Positions 9,001-17,474 of a DNA stretch of 64,000 bases are shown piece by piece (position 1 is the stretch's first letter; each line of letters starts with the position of its first letter). The position numbers and the translations under genes are program-made. The notes under the pieces were generated by a model. The model was not told the DNA's origin and searched no databases. It worked only from the letters and a program-made list of their open reading frames with translations. The stretch is from Daejeonella sp. (GTDB lineage: Bacteria; Bacteroidota; Bacteroidia; Sphingobacteriales; Sphingobacteriaceae): positions 1-64,000 of the forward strand of contig NZ_JAUYSS010000046.1 in the NCBI RefSeq assembly GCF_030695525.1. The letters run 5' to 3'.

Positions 9001-9918
9001 TTATTTAAACTTATCAGCTTCCCGATAAGCTTTGATCAGTGCCAGCTCTCCTTCTTTACCCGGCATTGCATTTCCATGTTCCATTCCAAGGACTCCCTTA
9101 AAGCCTTTACCATCAATGTATTTGAAAACATTCCGATAATTGATTTCACCGGTTCCGGGTTCTTTTCTTCCCGGATTATCGCCGATCTGAATGTACGCGA
9201 TTTCATCCCAGCATTTCTCCATGTTTGTGATCAGATTGCCTTCATTTTTCTGCATATGGTAAATATCATACAGGATTTTACAGGAAGGACTATTTACACC
9301 TTTACAAATCAGATGGGTCTGGTCGGAATGGCGCAGGAACAGGTCAGGGGTATCACTGAGCGGTTCAAGTACCATGATCAATCCATGCGGCTCCAGAATT
9401 TCGGCACCGCGTCTTAATGCTTCGATCACATTTCCGGTTTGTATGCCAATGGGAAGGGAGCGCTCAAAATCACCCGGGACTACCGTTGCCCATTTCGCGT
9501 TTACCCGCTTGGCCACGTCCACAGCCTGACGGCATCCGTTTAAAAAGATGTCGATGTGTTCTTTTTTGCCTGCTGCGAGGGTATTAGCACCGTTTCCGCC
9601 TTTATCGACAACAAATACTCCCATGGTCATGTTAAGCTTAGCCAGGGTATTGCCTATTTCTTCCTGTAAAGCTAGCGGACGCTTCATTAAACCATTGTCC
9701 TCAATGCTTCTAAAACCCTGATCATGCATGAATTTAATCTGATCAATAAAATTATTTCCGGCATGTGCAGCAAACATGCCAGCATGCGGTGCATAATCTA
9801 AATTGAAAGTTTTTTCTGCCTTTTTACCGGAAGAAATACCCGCAGCAAGGACTGAACTACCTGCAGTAGCACCTAAACCGAGCATCAGGCTGCTTTTTAT
9901 GAATTCACTTCGTTTCAT
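9001..9918 (-). CDS. Hydroxypyruvate isomerase-like TIM-barrel protein
   Basis: The 305-residue protein is a xylose-isomerase-like TIM barrel (AP endonuclease 2 superfamily) of the Hyi type. Metal and substrate residues are visible in VLEPLSD (Glu), LYDIYHMQ (Asp/His), QIGDNPGRKEPGTGEINY and the terminal GMEHGN. It starts with a Tat-type leader (MKRSEFIKSSLMLGLGATAG), so it is exported folded, like the Gfo/Idh protein 21 bases upstream. The two probably handle the same carbohydrate-derived substrate in the periplasm. Last gene of a three-gene minus-strand unit. Confidence 0.85.
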   Translation of the reverse strand: MKRSEFIKSSLMLGLGATAGSSVLAAGISSGKKAEKTFNLDYAPHAGMFAAHAGNNFIDQIKFMHDQGFRSIEDNGLMKRPLALQEEIGNTLAKLNMTMGVFVVDKGGNGANTLAAGKKEHIDIFLNGCRQAVDVAKRVNAKWATVVPGDFERSLPIGIQTGNVIEALRRGAEILEPHGLIMVLEPLSDTPDLFLRHSDQTHLICKGVNSPSCKILYDIYHMQKNEGNLITNMEKCWDEIAYIQIGDNPGRKEPGTGEINYRNVFKYIDGKGFKGVLGMEHGNAMPGKEGELALIKAYREADKFK

Positions 9919-9939
9919 CGTTTTTATTTTTTAAGCTTC

Positions 9940-11265
9940 TCAGACTACTTTTGTTATTCCCGGAATAGCATAGGGATAGGTGCCATCAAAATTTGGTAAA
10001 ACTTTTGGAAGAGCATCCCAGGCAAGGCGTTTAGGCATCAGGCTGATTTCCGAATTCAGTGCCTCATCCCATTTAACCACATTGCCGGAATAGGAGGCGT
10101 AACGTCCCAGAATTGCCGTCATTGTACTTTTTGCAGCATTTTCAGCATCCGAAAATTTGAACTGATTGGCAGTGATAGCTGCAAATAGTTCATCATGTTC
10201 AGTCTGATATGGATTGGCATCGCCCTTTCCTTCATAATTTAACAGCACCTTGCCTTTATGATCCCAAATATTCCCCTTGTTACTCGAATCGAGATAAATC
10301 TTGCCTTTAGTACCCTGAAATGATTCATCAATCCTGTTTGCACCTCCGGTATAATGCCGGCATTGGCTGGAGATTACGCTGCCATCGTCGTATACAAATT
10401 CAACAGAGTGGCTGTCATAAATTTCTCCATAATCTTTTCCGGTCCTTAAAAAGCGACCACCAGCTCCATAGGCTGAAACGGGATATTTATTTTTCACCCA
10501 GTTGGCTACGTCGATGTTATGAACATGCTGTTCAACGATATGATCACCGCATAGCCAGTTGAAATAATACCAGTTTCTCATTTGATATTCCATTTCAGTT
10601 TGGTTTGGCTGACGTGGATTTACCCATACCCCGCCGCTATTCCAGTATACCTGTCCGGATAACACATCTCCGATTCCTCCCTGATGTACTCTGTCAATGA
10701 TTTCACGGTAATTTTTTTGGTAATGACGCTGAAGGCCAACCACCACATTCAACTTTTTACGCTTAGCTTCTTCAGCAGTCGCCAATACACTTCGGATTCC
10801 CGGCGAATCAGTGGCAACCGGTTTTTCCATGAAGATTTGTTTATTCTGCTTTACTGCTTCGGCAAAATGAGCAGGTCTGAATCCCGGAGGCGTACAAAGC
10901 ATCACTACATCAGCATCCTGCATTGCTGCGATATAACCTTCGAAGCCAACAAACTTTTTATCATCAGGTACACTGATTTTCTCAGCGCCGAATTTTGTCA
11001 GAAGGGCCTGGTAGCTTTTGTCAAGTTTATCGGGAAAAGCATCAGCCATGGCTACAAGTTTTAGGTTGAACTTCGTACTCAATGCCTGGAATGCAGCTCC
11101 TGTTCCGCGGCTACCGCTGCCAATCAGGGCAATTTTAATGACGTCAGAGCCGCTTGCATAGGCGCCTGCCAGAGGAATTCCACTTAGTAATGCACCACCT
11201 GTAAGGATGGCTGAGGTTTTTAGAAAACTCCTCCTTTGTTTAGTTTCAAAAATTTCGTTCTTCAT
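9940..11265 (-). CDS. Gfo/Idh/MocA family oxidoreductase, Tat-exported
   Basis: The 441-residue protein has a twin-arginine leader (KQRRSFLKTSAILTGGALL). An N-terminal Rossmann fold follows (IALIGSGSRGTGAAF, dinucleotide loop), then the family's EKP motif (IFMEKPVATDSPG). The catalytic-domain segment reads DHIVEQHVHNIDVANW. Family members oxidise or reduce sugars and inositols with tightly bound NAD(P). Export with a Tat signal is common for Bacteroidota members, where the cofactor must be loaded before export. It lies between the SUMF1-like gene (17-base gap) and the TIM barrel (21-base gap). Substrate unknown. Confidence 0.88.
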   Translation of the reverse strand: MKNEIFETKQRRSFLKTSAILTGGALLSGIPLAGAYASGSDVIKIALIGSGSRGTGAAFQALSTKFNLKLVAMADAFPDKLDKSYQALLTKFGAEKISVPDDKKFVGFEGYIAAMQDADVVMLCTPPGFRPAHFAEAVKQNKQIFMEKPVATDSPGIRSVLATAEEAKRKKLNVVVGLQRHYQKNYREIIDRVHQGGIGDVLSGQVYWNSGGVWVNPRQPNQTEMEYQMRNWYYFNWLCGDHIVEQHVHNIDVANWVKNKYPVSAYGAGGRFLRTGKDYGEIYDSHSVEFVYDDGSVISSQCRHYTGGANRIDESFQGTKGKIYLDSSNKGNIWDHKGKVLLNYEGKGDANPYQTEHDELFAAITANQFKFSDAENAAKSTMTAILGRYASYSGNVVKWDEALNSEISLMPKRLAWDALPKVLPNFDGTYPYAIPGITKVV

Positions 11266-11282
11266 GTTATGAATAATTTGAA

Positions 11283-12272
11283 TTAAAAGTCAGCTATGGG
11301 TTCACGATTGTAGTATGCTTCAATTTCTTCCTTTGAAGGTTTTATAAGTGGCCGCACCACGCGTATCCCAACAAATGTACCTCCGGTTAACCACCAGTTA
11401 CTTTTTGGGATCTGGGGGTCTATTTGCTTCCACTCAGCTACTGATCCCCTGCGGCTTGCCGAGCGCAAATCTGTGGCAGAGTCTTCATATGATCCTCCGC
11501 GGACAGAATTTGGATATAAAGTCTCAAAAGGAACTACCGGATCCTGAGCGATTGTACCGGCGAATTTAGAATAACTATCAGGCTTGTACTGGTCATAAGT
11601 CCATTCGGTAACGTTTCCATGCATATCATACAAACCCCATGGATTAGGCTTTTTTTCACCTACCGGATGTGTTTTATTCTCGCTATTTGCTTTGTACCAG
11701 GCGAAGTCGTCCAGTTTTGATCCCTCAGGGTATGAGTAAGCACCGCTGGTTCCTGCCCTGCATGCATATTCCCACTCAGCCTCTGTTGGAAGCCGGTAAA
11801 ATTCACCAGTTCTTGCATAGAGCCATTTGCAGAATTGTATTGCAGCGTACTGAGTCATACCTATCGCCGGGAAACCTTCTTTCCCCATGCCCCAGGTCAT
11901 ATCTACATAGGGTTTCGTTGGACGGGTTAAGGCATCAACCTGCTGTTTAAGAGGTGCTTTGCTGCGACTTATTTCCTGGTTTTTGTAAACGAAAGGTTCA
12001 AAAAAGTCCCAGGTAACTTCATGTTTCCCGATCCAGAAAGGACTGATCTTTACCTGATGCTGCGGACCTTCATCCGGGCGCCGCCCTGCTTCAGTTAGCG
12101 GACTGCCCATCGTATAACTTCCCCCCGGAATCGCGATCATATCAAATTTCAGATCTGTTCCTTCAAGGCTCTGAGTATATGTTTCAAAATCATTCTCCTG
12201 GGCTAATGTGAGTAAAGGGAATAAAATTAAGCAAAGGAATAATGATTTGAAAAGAAGGGTAAATGCTCTCAT
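11283..12272 (-). CDS. SUMF1/FGE-domain protein lacking FGE cysteines
   Basis: The frame opens at 12338, but the Met at 12272 is chosen because it starts a clean signal peptide (MRAFTLLFKSLFLCLILFPL). The product is 329 residues. The FGE-sulfatase (SUMF1) domain is clear: IPGGSYTMGS, GRRPDEGPQHQVKISPFWIGKHEVT, LPTEAEWEYACRAG, GLYDMHGNVTEW and the VRGGSY signature. True formylglycine-generating enzymes carry two catalytic Cys after this signature; here the segment reads GGSYEDSATDLRSASR with none, so sulfatase activation is unlikely. No sulfatase gene is nearby. It is probably exported, with an unknown role, as first gene of the unit with the Gfo/Idh and TIM-barrel genes. Confidence 0.82.
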   Translation of the reverse strand: MRAFTLLFKSLFLCLILFPLLTLAQENDFETYTQSLEGTDLKFDMIAIPGGSYTMGSPLTEAGRRPDEGPQHQVKISPFWIGKHEVTWDFFEPFVYKNQEISRSKAPLKQQVDALTRPTKPYVDMTWGMGKEGFPAIGMTQYAAIQFCKWLYARTGEFYRLPTEAEWEYACRAGTSGAYSYPEGSKLDDFAWYKANSENKTHPVGEKKPNPWGLYDMHGNVTEWTYDQYKPDSYSKFAGTIAQDPVVPFETLYPNSVRGGSYEDSATDLRSASRRGSVAEWKQIDPQIPKSNWWLTGGTFVGIRVVRPLIKPSKEEIEAYYNREPIADF

Positions 12273-12674
12273 GAACGGTGTATGCAATTGAAAAATAAAT
12301 ATGCTCAATTTTATTTTAAAAATTAAGGTTTGGAACATAATGAATTAAAAGAAGCAGGGTGAAAAGGTAAAAATCAGCGATAGAAAACTAGTTTGAATAT
12401 TTATTTAAACCTGAGTTCGATATAAGGACGAGTGAAATGATAAGGTTTTAATTGGTCATATAAGGCTTTGGACTCATAATGATTTGATTTTGGAAATCAA
12501 TACCTGTGTGTTATAGGTAGGTTCAGCCCTTTCCTCCGGTTAGTTCCGGCACGAAATCGTCTTCTCTTTCAAATTACTACCAGCCGGAAGCTACCTCCTC
12601 CGGCAAGGTTTATTTTACCCAGGTTTGTATTACATTGGGACGGGCAGTCCGGCAAAAGGACCACCTAATGTATC

Positions 12675-12698
12675 TTTTTGGCTTCAAAAAGCCAAAAA
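12675..12698. repeat. Palindromic hairpin TTTTTGGCTT/AAGCCAAAAA
   Basis: Perfect 10-bp arms with a 4-base CAAA loop. In either direction it ends in an A- or T-run, so it could act as a weak bidirectional terminator. Confidence 0.6.
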
Positions 12699-12769
12699 TG
12701 ATGTCGTTCCCATCGTTAACGCAGCCACAACAATTAAATGCACCTGTGCTTGGATTTGGCCTGAATGAT

Positions 12770-12802
12770 AAACGGCAATTTTCAAATAGAAAATTGCCGT
12801 TT
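12770..12802 (-). terminator. Perfect 14-bp stem terminator
   Basis: AAACGGCAATTTTC (12770-12783) and GAAAATTGCCGTTT (12789-12802) pair perfectly around an AAATA loop. It lies 31 bases beyond the stop of the minus-strand sugar dehydrogenase gene and is placed to end that transcript. Confidence 0.8.
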
Positions 12803-12833
12803 AGTACTGATTATTTCTGAGCCGCTATTCTTT

Positions 12834-14066
12834 TTACTTTTTAGCTATTCTATAAAGTCTACCTTCATCAGTAATCGCATAAAGTGCTCCATCTTTTCCT
12901 GTCATTGTTGATCTGAACCGCTGGTTTTGATCAGCCAGTAATCTTTCTTCTCCAACAACTTTATTGTCTTTCAGTACCAATCTCAATATGTGTTTGCCAC
13001 TCAATGCCCCAATAAACAGGTTATTTTTCCATTCAGGAATCATGTTGCCAGTGTAAAAAGACATTCCGCTTGGAGAGATTGATGGATTCCAGTAGTAGAC
13101 AGGTTGTTCCATACCTTCTTTTTGATATAAACCTTCACCTACCTTGGCTCCACTGTATTCCATACCATAGGTGATTGTTGGCCAGCCATAGTCTTTGCCC
13201 GGTTTTACCAGATTTAGTTCATCGCCGCCCAGAGGACCAAACTCAGCGGTCCAGATGTCACCTGTTACCGGGTGGAATGCAAGATTCTGAACGTTTCTGT
13301 GACCATAAGAATAAATTTCAGGTTTTGCGCCAGCGCTCCATACCGGGTTGCCTGGTGCAGGTTTGCCATCTTTGGTTATACGTAATACTTTACCATTCGC
13401 AGATGTTAGATATTGTGCCTGTGGTCTGGTTTCCAATGAAGAACGTTCTCCGGTGGTAACTAATAGATTGCCTGTTTTGTCCACTAGGATTCTGCCTCCA
13501 TAATGTCCCATACTTGGGTGTGCAGGATCAGCTCTGTAAATGACGCTAACATTTTCCATCTTTTTCTCATCAGCAGAAAGAGTTCCTTTCGCAACAGCAG
13601 TCAGGTTACCAGTGCTGGTTTTTTCAGAGAACACCCAATAGACAATTCTGTTTTTTGAAAAAGCCGGATCAAGGGTTAAGCCAAGTAAACCTCCCTGACC
13701 TCCTGAATTTACTTCGGGCAAACCTGTGATGGGCTCACTTACTTTTCCTGCAGTGGTGATAATTTTCATGGCACCGATTTTTTCGGTAATCAGAAGACGT
13801 CCGTCAGGTAAAATGGTAATTCCCCAGGGTCTTTTCAATCCTTCTGCAAGTATTTTTATATCCAATGCAGTTTTGGTTTTTATTCCTGCAATTCTGGTTT
13901 GACCTGCGAATGCAGGGGAATAATTATTGTTTGGAGCTAATTTCTCAACAGGTGCTTTTGTAGTGTCCTGAATAGGGCGATATTTTGCAAATGCATTGGC
14001 ATTATTGCTGTAAGAAGTAAAAATTATTGCTGTACTTACAGCAAAAACATGGAATTTCTTTGTCAT
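12834..14066 (-). CDS. PQQ-dependent sugar dehydrogenase (soluble GDH-like)
   Basis: The 410-residue protein is a six-bladed glucose/sorbosone dehydrogenase-type propeller. It shows LAEGLKRPWGITILPDGRLLITEK at the first blade, GQGGLLGLTLDPAF, and the active-site patch YSYGHRNVQNLAFHP followed by WTAEFGPLGGDELN. In the family the His and Arg of the GHRN patch bind PQQ and polarise the substrate hydroxyl. A signal peptide is likely (about residues 1-26), so it acts in the periplasm using environmental or endogenous PQQ. It follows the alcohol dehydrogenase gene by 59 bases on the same strand and ends at a strong terminator. Substrate sugar unknown. Confidence 0.87.
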   Translation of the reverse strand: MTKKFHVFAVSTAIIFTSYSNNANAFAKYRPIQDTTKAPVEKLAPNNNYSPAFAGQTRIAGIKTKTALDIKILAEGLKRPWGITILPDGRLLITEKIGAMKIITTAGKVSEPITGLPEVNSGGQGGLLGLTLDPAFSKNRIVYWVFSEKTSTGNLTAVAKGTLSADEKKMENVSVIYRADPAHPSMGHYGGRILVDKTGNLLVTTGERSSLETRPQAQYLTSANGKVLRITKDGKPAPGNPVWSAGAKPEIYSYGHRNVQNLAFHPVTGDIWTAEFGPLGGDELNLVKPGKDYGWPTITYGMEYSGAKVGEGLYQKEGMEQPVYYWNPSISPSGMSFYTGNMIPEWKNNLFIGALSGKHILRLVLKDNKVVGEERLLADQNQRFRSTMTGKDGALYAITDEGRLYRIAKK

Positions 14067-14125
14067 TTTAATGGTTTTTTTAAGATAATTTTACAAATTA
14101 ATTAAATATCTGCATTAATCATGCC

Positions 14126-15172
14126 TTATTTCAATGATTTCATGTCAATCACAAATCGATAGTGAACATCTCCCTTGAGTGTGCGTTCATAGGCTTCATT
14201 GATCTGGTCAATATTAATCAGTTCGATGTCTGATGTAATATTGTGTTCGGCACAGTAATCCAGCATTTCCTGAGTTTCTTTGGTGCCCCCGACCAGAGAT
14301 CCAACAAGACTCCGGCGGCCACCTATCAGTTGAAAGGCAGATACATCCGCAGGATTTGGTGGTGCCCCCAGAAGAATCATTACTCCGTTTGAACGCAAGA
14401 GTGCCAGGTATTCATTATAATCATGATCTGCAGAAACTGTATCAATGATGAAATTGAAGCTTGAGGCGAGTGATTTCATTACTTCAGGATCTGATGTAAG
14501 TTTAAAATGTGTCGCACCCAGACGTTTAGCATCCTTTTCTTTGCTTTTTGAACGACTCAACACTGTAACTTCAGCACCCATTGATGAGGCTATTTTAACA
14601 GCCATGTGCCCTAATCCACCAAGACCAAGAACCGCCAGTTTATCGCCCTTTTTTACATTCCAGTGTTTGATGGGAGAGTAGGTTGTAATTCCGGCACAAA
14701 GCAGGGGGGCAACGTTTTCCAATGGGAGTTTATCGGATACATTCAGAACAAATCGTTCCCTAACCACGATATGAGTAGAATATCCGCCAAGGGTAATCGA
14801 TTTTTTGTCCTGTGTTAAGGAGTTATAGGTTTGGGTATGTCCGTTTTCGCAATACTGTTCCAGATAGTCATTGCAATTACTGCAATGTCCGCAGGAGTCG
14901 ACAAAGCAACCTACACCAACAGTGTCGCCAGCTTTGAAGCGTTTAACTGAATCACCTACACGGGTTACTTTTCCAACGATCTCATGACCGGGAACGGCCG
15001 GGTAAACTGTACCTCTCCATTCGTTTCTCGCGGTATGTATGTCTGAGTGACAAACACCACAGAAAAGGATCTCGATTTCAACATCGTCTGCACCGGGTTC
15101 ACGGCGGTCTAATTGCCAGGGTGCCAGTGGACTTTCCGCACTTTGGGCGGCATATGCTTTTACTGCTTTCAT
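14126..15172 (-). CDS. Zinc-dependent NADP(H) alcohol dehydrogenase (YahK/CAD type)
   Basis: The 348-residue medium-chain dehydrogenase has catalytic zinc ligands in FCGVCHSDIHTARNEW and the PGHEIVG motif. The structural-zinc lobe CGHCSNCNDYLEQYC is complete with four Cys. The Rossmann loop is LAVLGLGGLGHMAVK, followed by a SRSKSK stretch that favours NADP(H). It resembles E. coli YahK, a broad-range aldehyde reductase. Cytoplasmic. The start at 15172 is preceded by repeat-rich DNA, so its promoter should lie in 15173-15290. Confidence 0.9.
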   Translation of the reverse strand: MKAVKAYAAQSAESPLAPWQLDRREPGADDVEIEILFCGVCHSDIHTARNEWRGTVYPAVPGHEIVGKVTRVGDSVKRFKAGDTVGVGCFVDSCGHCSNCNDYLEQYCENGHTQTYNSLTQDKKSITLGGYSTHIVVRERFVLNVSDKLPLENVAPLLCAGITTYSPIKHWNVKKGDKLAVLGLGGLGHMAVKIASSMGAEVTVLSRSKSKEKDAKRLGATHFKLTSDPEVMKSLASSFNFIIDTVSADHDYNEYLALLRSNGVMILLGAPPNPADVSAFQLIGGRRSLVGSLVGGTKETQEMLDYCAEHNITSDIELINIDQINEAYERTLKGDVHYRFVIDMKSLK

Positions 15173-15294
15173 AGTTTTATTTGAAGATTTAAAGTTAAAT
15201 AAGATTTGATTAATCTATGGTATTTGTCTGTAAAATAGAGGTGACTGAGGGGAGGACGGAATGTGGTATTACTCGCAATAACACTTCACATTGA

Positions 15295-15481
15295 CCGTCA
15301 TTTTCGAGGGAGGCCCGCCTGACCGGACGGGCAGGTACGACCGAGAAATCTGTTGCTTGGAGCAATACTGTTGCCTTTAGGATAATTCTCAAATTCAAGG
15401 CAATGCAAATTGGAACAGATTTCTCCACGCATTTTAATTGTTGGAAATAGAAGAATATTGCTCGCGTGTTCGAAATGACGG
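15295..15481. repeat. Composite nested inverted repeat (about 190 bases)
   Basis: Outer arms CCGTCATTTTCG (15295-15306) and CGAAATGACGG (15471-15481) enclose inner arms GAGAAATCTGTT (15343-15354) and AACAGATTTCTC (15414-15425). GC-rich GCCCG/CGGGC arms lie at about 15313-15332. The outer arm plus GAGAAATCTG core matches a repeat commonly found between genes in Sphingobacteriales (from memory). Confidence 0.75.
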
Positions 15482-15500
15482 GCTAATTTGTTTAGGGGAT

Positions 15501-15627
15501 TTCGTAAGTCTTAGGATTCAGACTTACGAATTTACTTAGGCGCCTTGCAAGATAAATTCGTCAGTCACCCTTTTAGCAAGCGACTGACGAAATCTACTTT
15601 CCGCTCGGCTAAGTGATTTCGCAAGTC
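15501..15627. repeat. Series of related hairpins with TTCGYMAGTC arms
   Basis: Hairpin 1 has arms TTCGTAAGTCT (15501-15511) and AGACTTACGAA (15520-15530), perfect. Hairpin 2 has arms TTCGTCAGTC (15557-15566) and GACTGACGAA (15582-15591), perfect. A third single arm, TTCGCAAGTC, lies at 15618-15627. The stems differ by compensating changes. Confidence 0.75.
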
Positions 15628-15663
15628 TTAAAATTTTCGAGTTTGACATACATTATGTAAATT

Positions 15664-15672
15664 GGGTACGTA
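15664..15672 (+). promoter_or_regulatory. Candidate operator GGGTACGTA
   Basis: GGGTACGTA ends 9 bases before the amidohydrolase ATG. The same nine bases occur on the minus strand at 23669-23677, immediately upstream of the beta-propeller gene that heads the heparinase unit. Shared placement at two starts in one locus suggests a common regulator; not proven. Confidence 0.4.
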
Positions 15673-15681
15673 AACGTTATT

Positions 15682-16635
15682 ATGGAAACAAAAAATACAA
15701 TCAAACGCCGCCATTTTATAGCAGGAACAGGTTTGCTGCTCGCGGGCTATAGTTTGAGACTCAATGGAGCTGTACTACAGCCTGCTGAACCGATCATTGA
15801 TATTCACCAGCATACCGATTATGCCGGGAGAACACAGGATAAAATGCTCGCACATCAGCGGATGATGGGGATTACTACTACGATTCTCCTGCCCGGTGGT
15901 AGGCCATTGAATTATGGCTCGACACATTATGGAGTAAGTAATGGCCTTCAGGTCAAAGCAGGAGGGAATGAGGTATGTTATCAATATGCGAAAGACCGTG
16001 CTCCCGAAATGCTTTTCGGGGCCTGTGAGGTGCCTGATTTTCCCGGGGCGATTCCTGAAATTGAAAAGTACCTGAAATTGGGTGCAAAAATGATTGGGGA
16101 GTTAAAATTCAATGTGGATTGCGATTCCCCAGAAATGCAAAAGATCTATCAGTTAGCTCAGGAATATGATGTGCCTGTATTGATGCACTGGCAATACAAT
16201 ATGTATAACCGTGGCTTTGAGCGTTTCCATAAAATGCTCGAAAAGTTTCCTGAAGTGAATTTTTTAGGACATTCACAAACCTTCTGGGCCAATATCGATA
16301 AGAACCATCCTGATCAGAATATTTTATATCCCCGGGGCAAGGTAACACCGGGTGGCTTAACTGATCGATTAATGAGCGATTATGCAAATATGTATGGTGA
16401 CATTTCAGGAGGCTCCGGACTGAGTTCCATGACAAGGGATGAAGATCATGCACGTGCATTTTTAAGTAAGCATCAGGACAAACTGTTGTATGGCAGTGAT
16501 TGCGATGACTATGCAGGTCACGGCCCGGCTTGCCAGGGTGCTGGAACTATTGAAGCAATCAAAAAACTCTCAGCGAGTAAAGCCATTGAGCGAAAAATCC
16601 TGTACAATAATGCTAAAAAGATGTTCCGCCTCTAA
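15682..16635 (+). CDS. Tat-exported amidohydrolase family protein
   Basis: The 317-residue protein belongs to the amidohydrolase 2 (PF04909-like) TIM-barrel group. Metal and active-site residues are visible as DIHQHTDY near residue 40, LMHWQYN, LGHSQTF and the late YGSDCDDY aspartate. The leader (KRRHFIAGTGLLLAGY) has a twin-arginine look. Family members hydrolyse lactones or decarboxylate; the substrate is not evident. Its stop lies only 2 bases from the convergent SGNH hydrolase stop, with no room for a conventional terminator. A GGGTACGTA motif upstream links it to the heparinase unit. Confidence 0.83.
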   Translation: METKNTIKRRHFIAGTGLLLAGYSLRLNGAVLQPAEPIIDIHQHTDYAGRTQDKMLAHQRMMGITTTILLPGGRPLNYGSTHYGVSNGLQVKAGGNEVCYQYAKDRAPEMLFGACEVPDFPGAIPEIEKYLKLGAKMIGELKFNVDCDSPEMQKIYQLAQEYDVPVLMHWQYNMYNRGFERFHKMLEKFPEVNFLGHSQTFWANIDKNHPDQNILYPRGKVTPGGLTDRLMSDYANMYGDISGGSGLSSMTRDEDHARAFLSKHQDKLLYGSDCDDYAGHGPACQGAGTIEAIKKLSASKAIERKILYNNAKKMFRL

Positions 16636-16637
16636 AT

Positions 16638-17363
16638 TTAGCGGTTCCTTTTTTTAATGATTTTCACTATTTCATCAGCAATAAGCCGGTGCCCGGTATC
16701 CATCGGATGGGTGCCGTCCGGTAATAGCCCCTCCATTCCGGCAGGGTCTTTTCTGGCATATTTTCCAAATACTTTCCAGGAATTGATCAGCTCAACACGC
16801 TCTGATTTTGCCAGTTTGATTACCGCATTCCTGTAAAGTTTCAGGCGCTTATGCCTGAATGGTTCCAGTTTAGAGCTAAGCGGATTCGGGGTCAGAAGTA
16901 TGACTCTGCCATTGATTTTTTTGATCTCAGTAATGAAATGATTCAGATTGGCAATATAGGCTTCCAGGGGAATGCGAGATGCGCTGCCTTCTCCCTTATC
17001 CTGATAAGCATCATTGAGACCAAAATTAAGAGTTACCCAATCAGGGTGATGGCTTAATACAGCTTTTTCAAACCTGTCCATCGCATGTTCGATTTTAGGA
17101 CTATCATTATCCTTCACCGATCCGCTGTGATTGCTTCCAACACCTGAATTAATTACGTTATTTGCTATCCCGGCTTCATTCAGGTCTTCATGTATACGAA
17201 CTGCATAAACCTTCTCAATTCCTTTTCTTGGTGCTGTTGTGGAATTACCGAAAGTGACGATTAAGAGCTTCTTTTTCTCTTGTGCTGAAGAAAAGGTACT
17301 TAACAGGACAATCAATAGTACTATTGATACCCTTAATAGGAAGTGCATATATTTTGTTCTCAT
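16638..17363 (-). CDS. SGNH/GDSL hydrolase family protein
   Basis: The 241-residue protein has a signal peptide (about residues 1-27) and the SGNH blocks: VTFGNSTTAP (block I, with the nucleophile Ser likely in this motif although GDS is replaced by GNS), NSGVGSNHSG (block II Gly), NFGLND (block III Asn), and DGTHPMDTGH (block V Asp-His). Such enzymes deacetylate or de-esterify glycans in polysaccharide loci. It is separated from the upstream beta-helix gene by a terminator at 17427-17455, so it probably has its own promoter. Confidence 0.82.
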   Translation of the reverse strand: MRTKYMHFLLRVSIVLLIVLLSTFSSAQEKKKLLIVTFGNSTTAPRKGIEKVYAVRIHEDLNEAGIANNVINSGVGSNHSGSVKDNDSPKIEHAMDRFEKAVLSHHPDWVTLNFGLNDAYQDKGEGSASRIPLEAYIANLNHFITEIKKINGRVILLTPNPLSSKLEPFRHKRLKLYRNAVIKLAKSERVELINSWKVFGKYARKDPAGMEGLLPDGTHPMDTGHRLIADEIVKIIKKRNR

Positions 17364-17426
17364 TAGTCAGGCTTTGCAAAAAATCAATTTAGTAATTATT
17401 TAATTTCCGGCGAATGCTGGAATAAA

Positions 17427-17455
17427 AAAGCTCCTTCATGTTTTGAAAGAGCTTT
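17427..17455 (-). terminator. Terminator after beta-helix gene
   Basis: AAAGCTCCTTCA (17427-17438) pairs with TGAAAGAGCTTT (17444-17455) at 11 of 12 positions. In the minus direction it is followed by a T-rich tract (complement of AATAAAA). Confidence 0.75.
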
Positions 17456-17474
17456 CATTTTATTTTAAAGCAAA

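Larger units (their letters stand above)
12273..12833. other. Intergenic region with hairpins, no supported gene
   Basis: The left part should hold the promoter of the SUMF1-like unit. The centre (12520-12650) has several CTCCGG/CCGGMA fragments but no clear element. A 61-codon open frame at 12635-12820 runs through a palindrome and into the terminator stem at 12770-12802, which argues against it being a gene; it is probably repeat DNA. Confidence 0.45.
15173..15681. other. Repeat-rich divergent intergenic region
   Basis: About 510 bases without a gene, between the alcohol dehydrogenase (minus) and the amidohydrolase (plus). It holds a composite nested inverted repeat (15295-15481), a series of related hairpins (15501-15627) and a GGGTACGTA motif just before the amidohydrolase start. 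An open frame at 15210-15428 (minus) runs through the composite repeat and is not regarded as a gene. Confidence 0.6.

Noticed and set aside
11283-12338. Longer start at 12338 for the SUMF1-like gene
   Set aside because: The extra 22 residues precede a complete signal peptide that starts at the Met at 12272.
12635-12820. Open frame of 61 codons on the plus strand
   Set aside because: It passes through the palindrome at 12675-12698 and into the perfect terminator stem at 12770-12802; treated as repeat DNA.
15210-15428. Open frame of 72 codons on the minus strand
   Set aside because: It lies almost wholly within the composite inverted repeat at 15295-15481.
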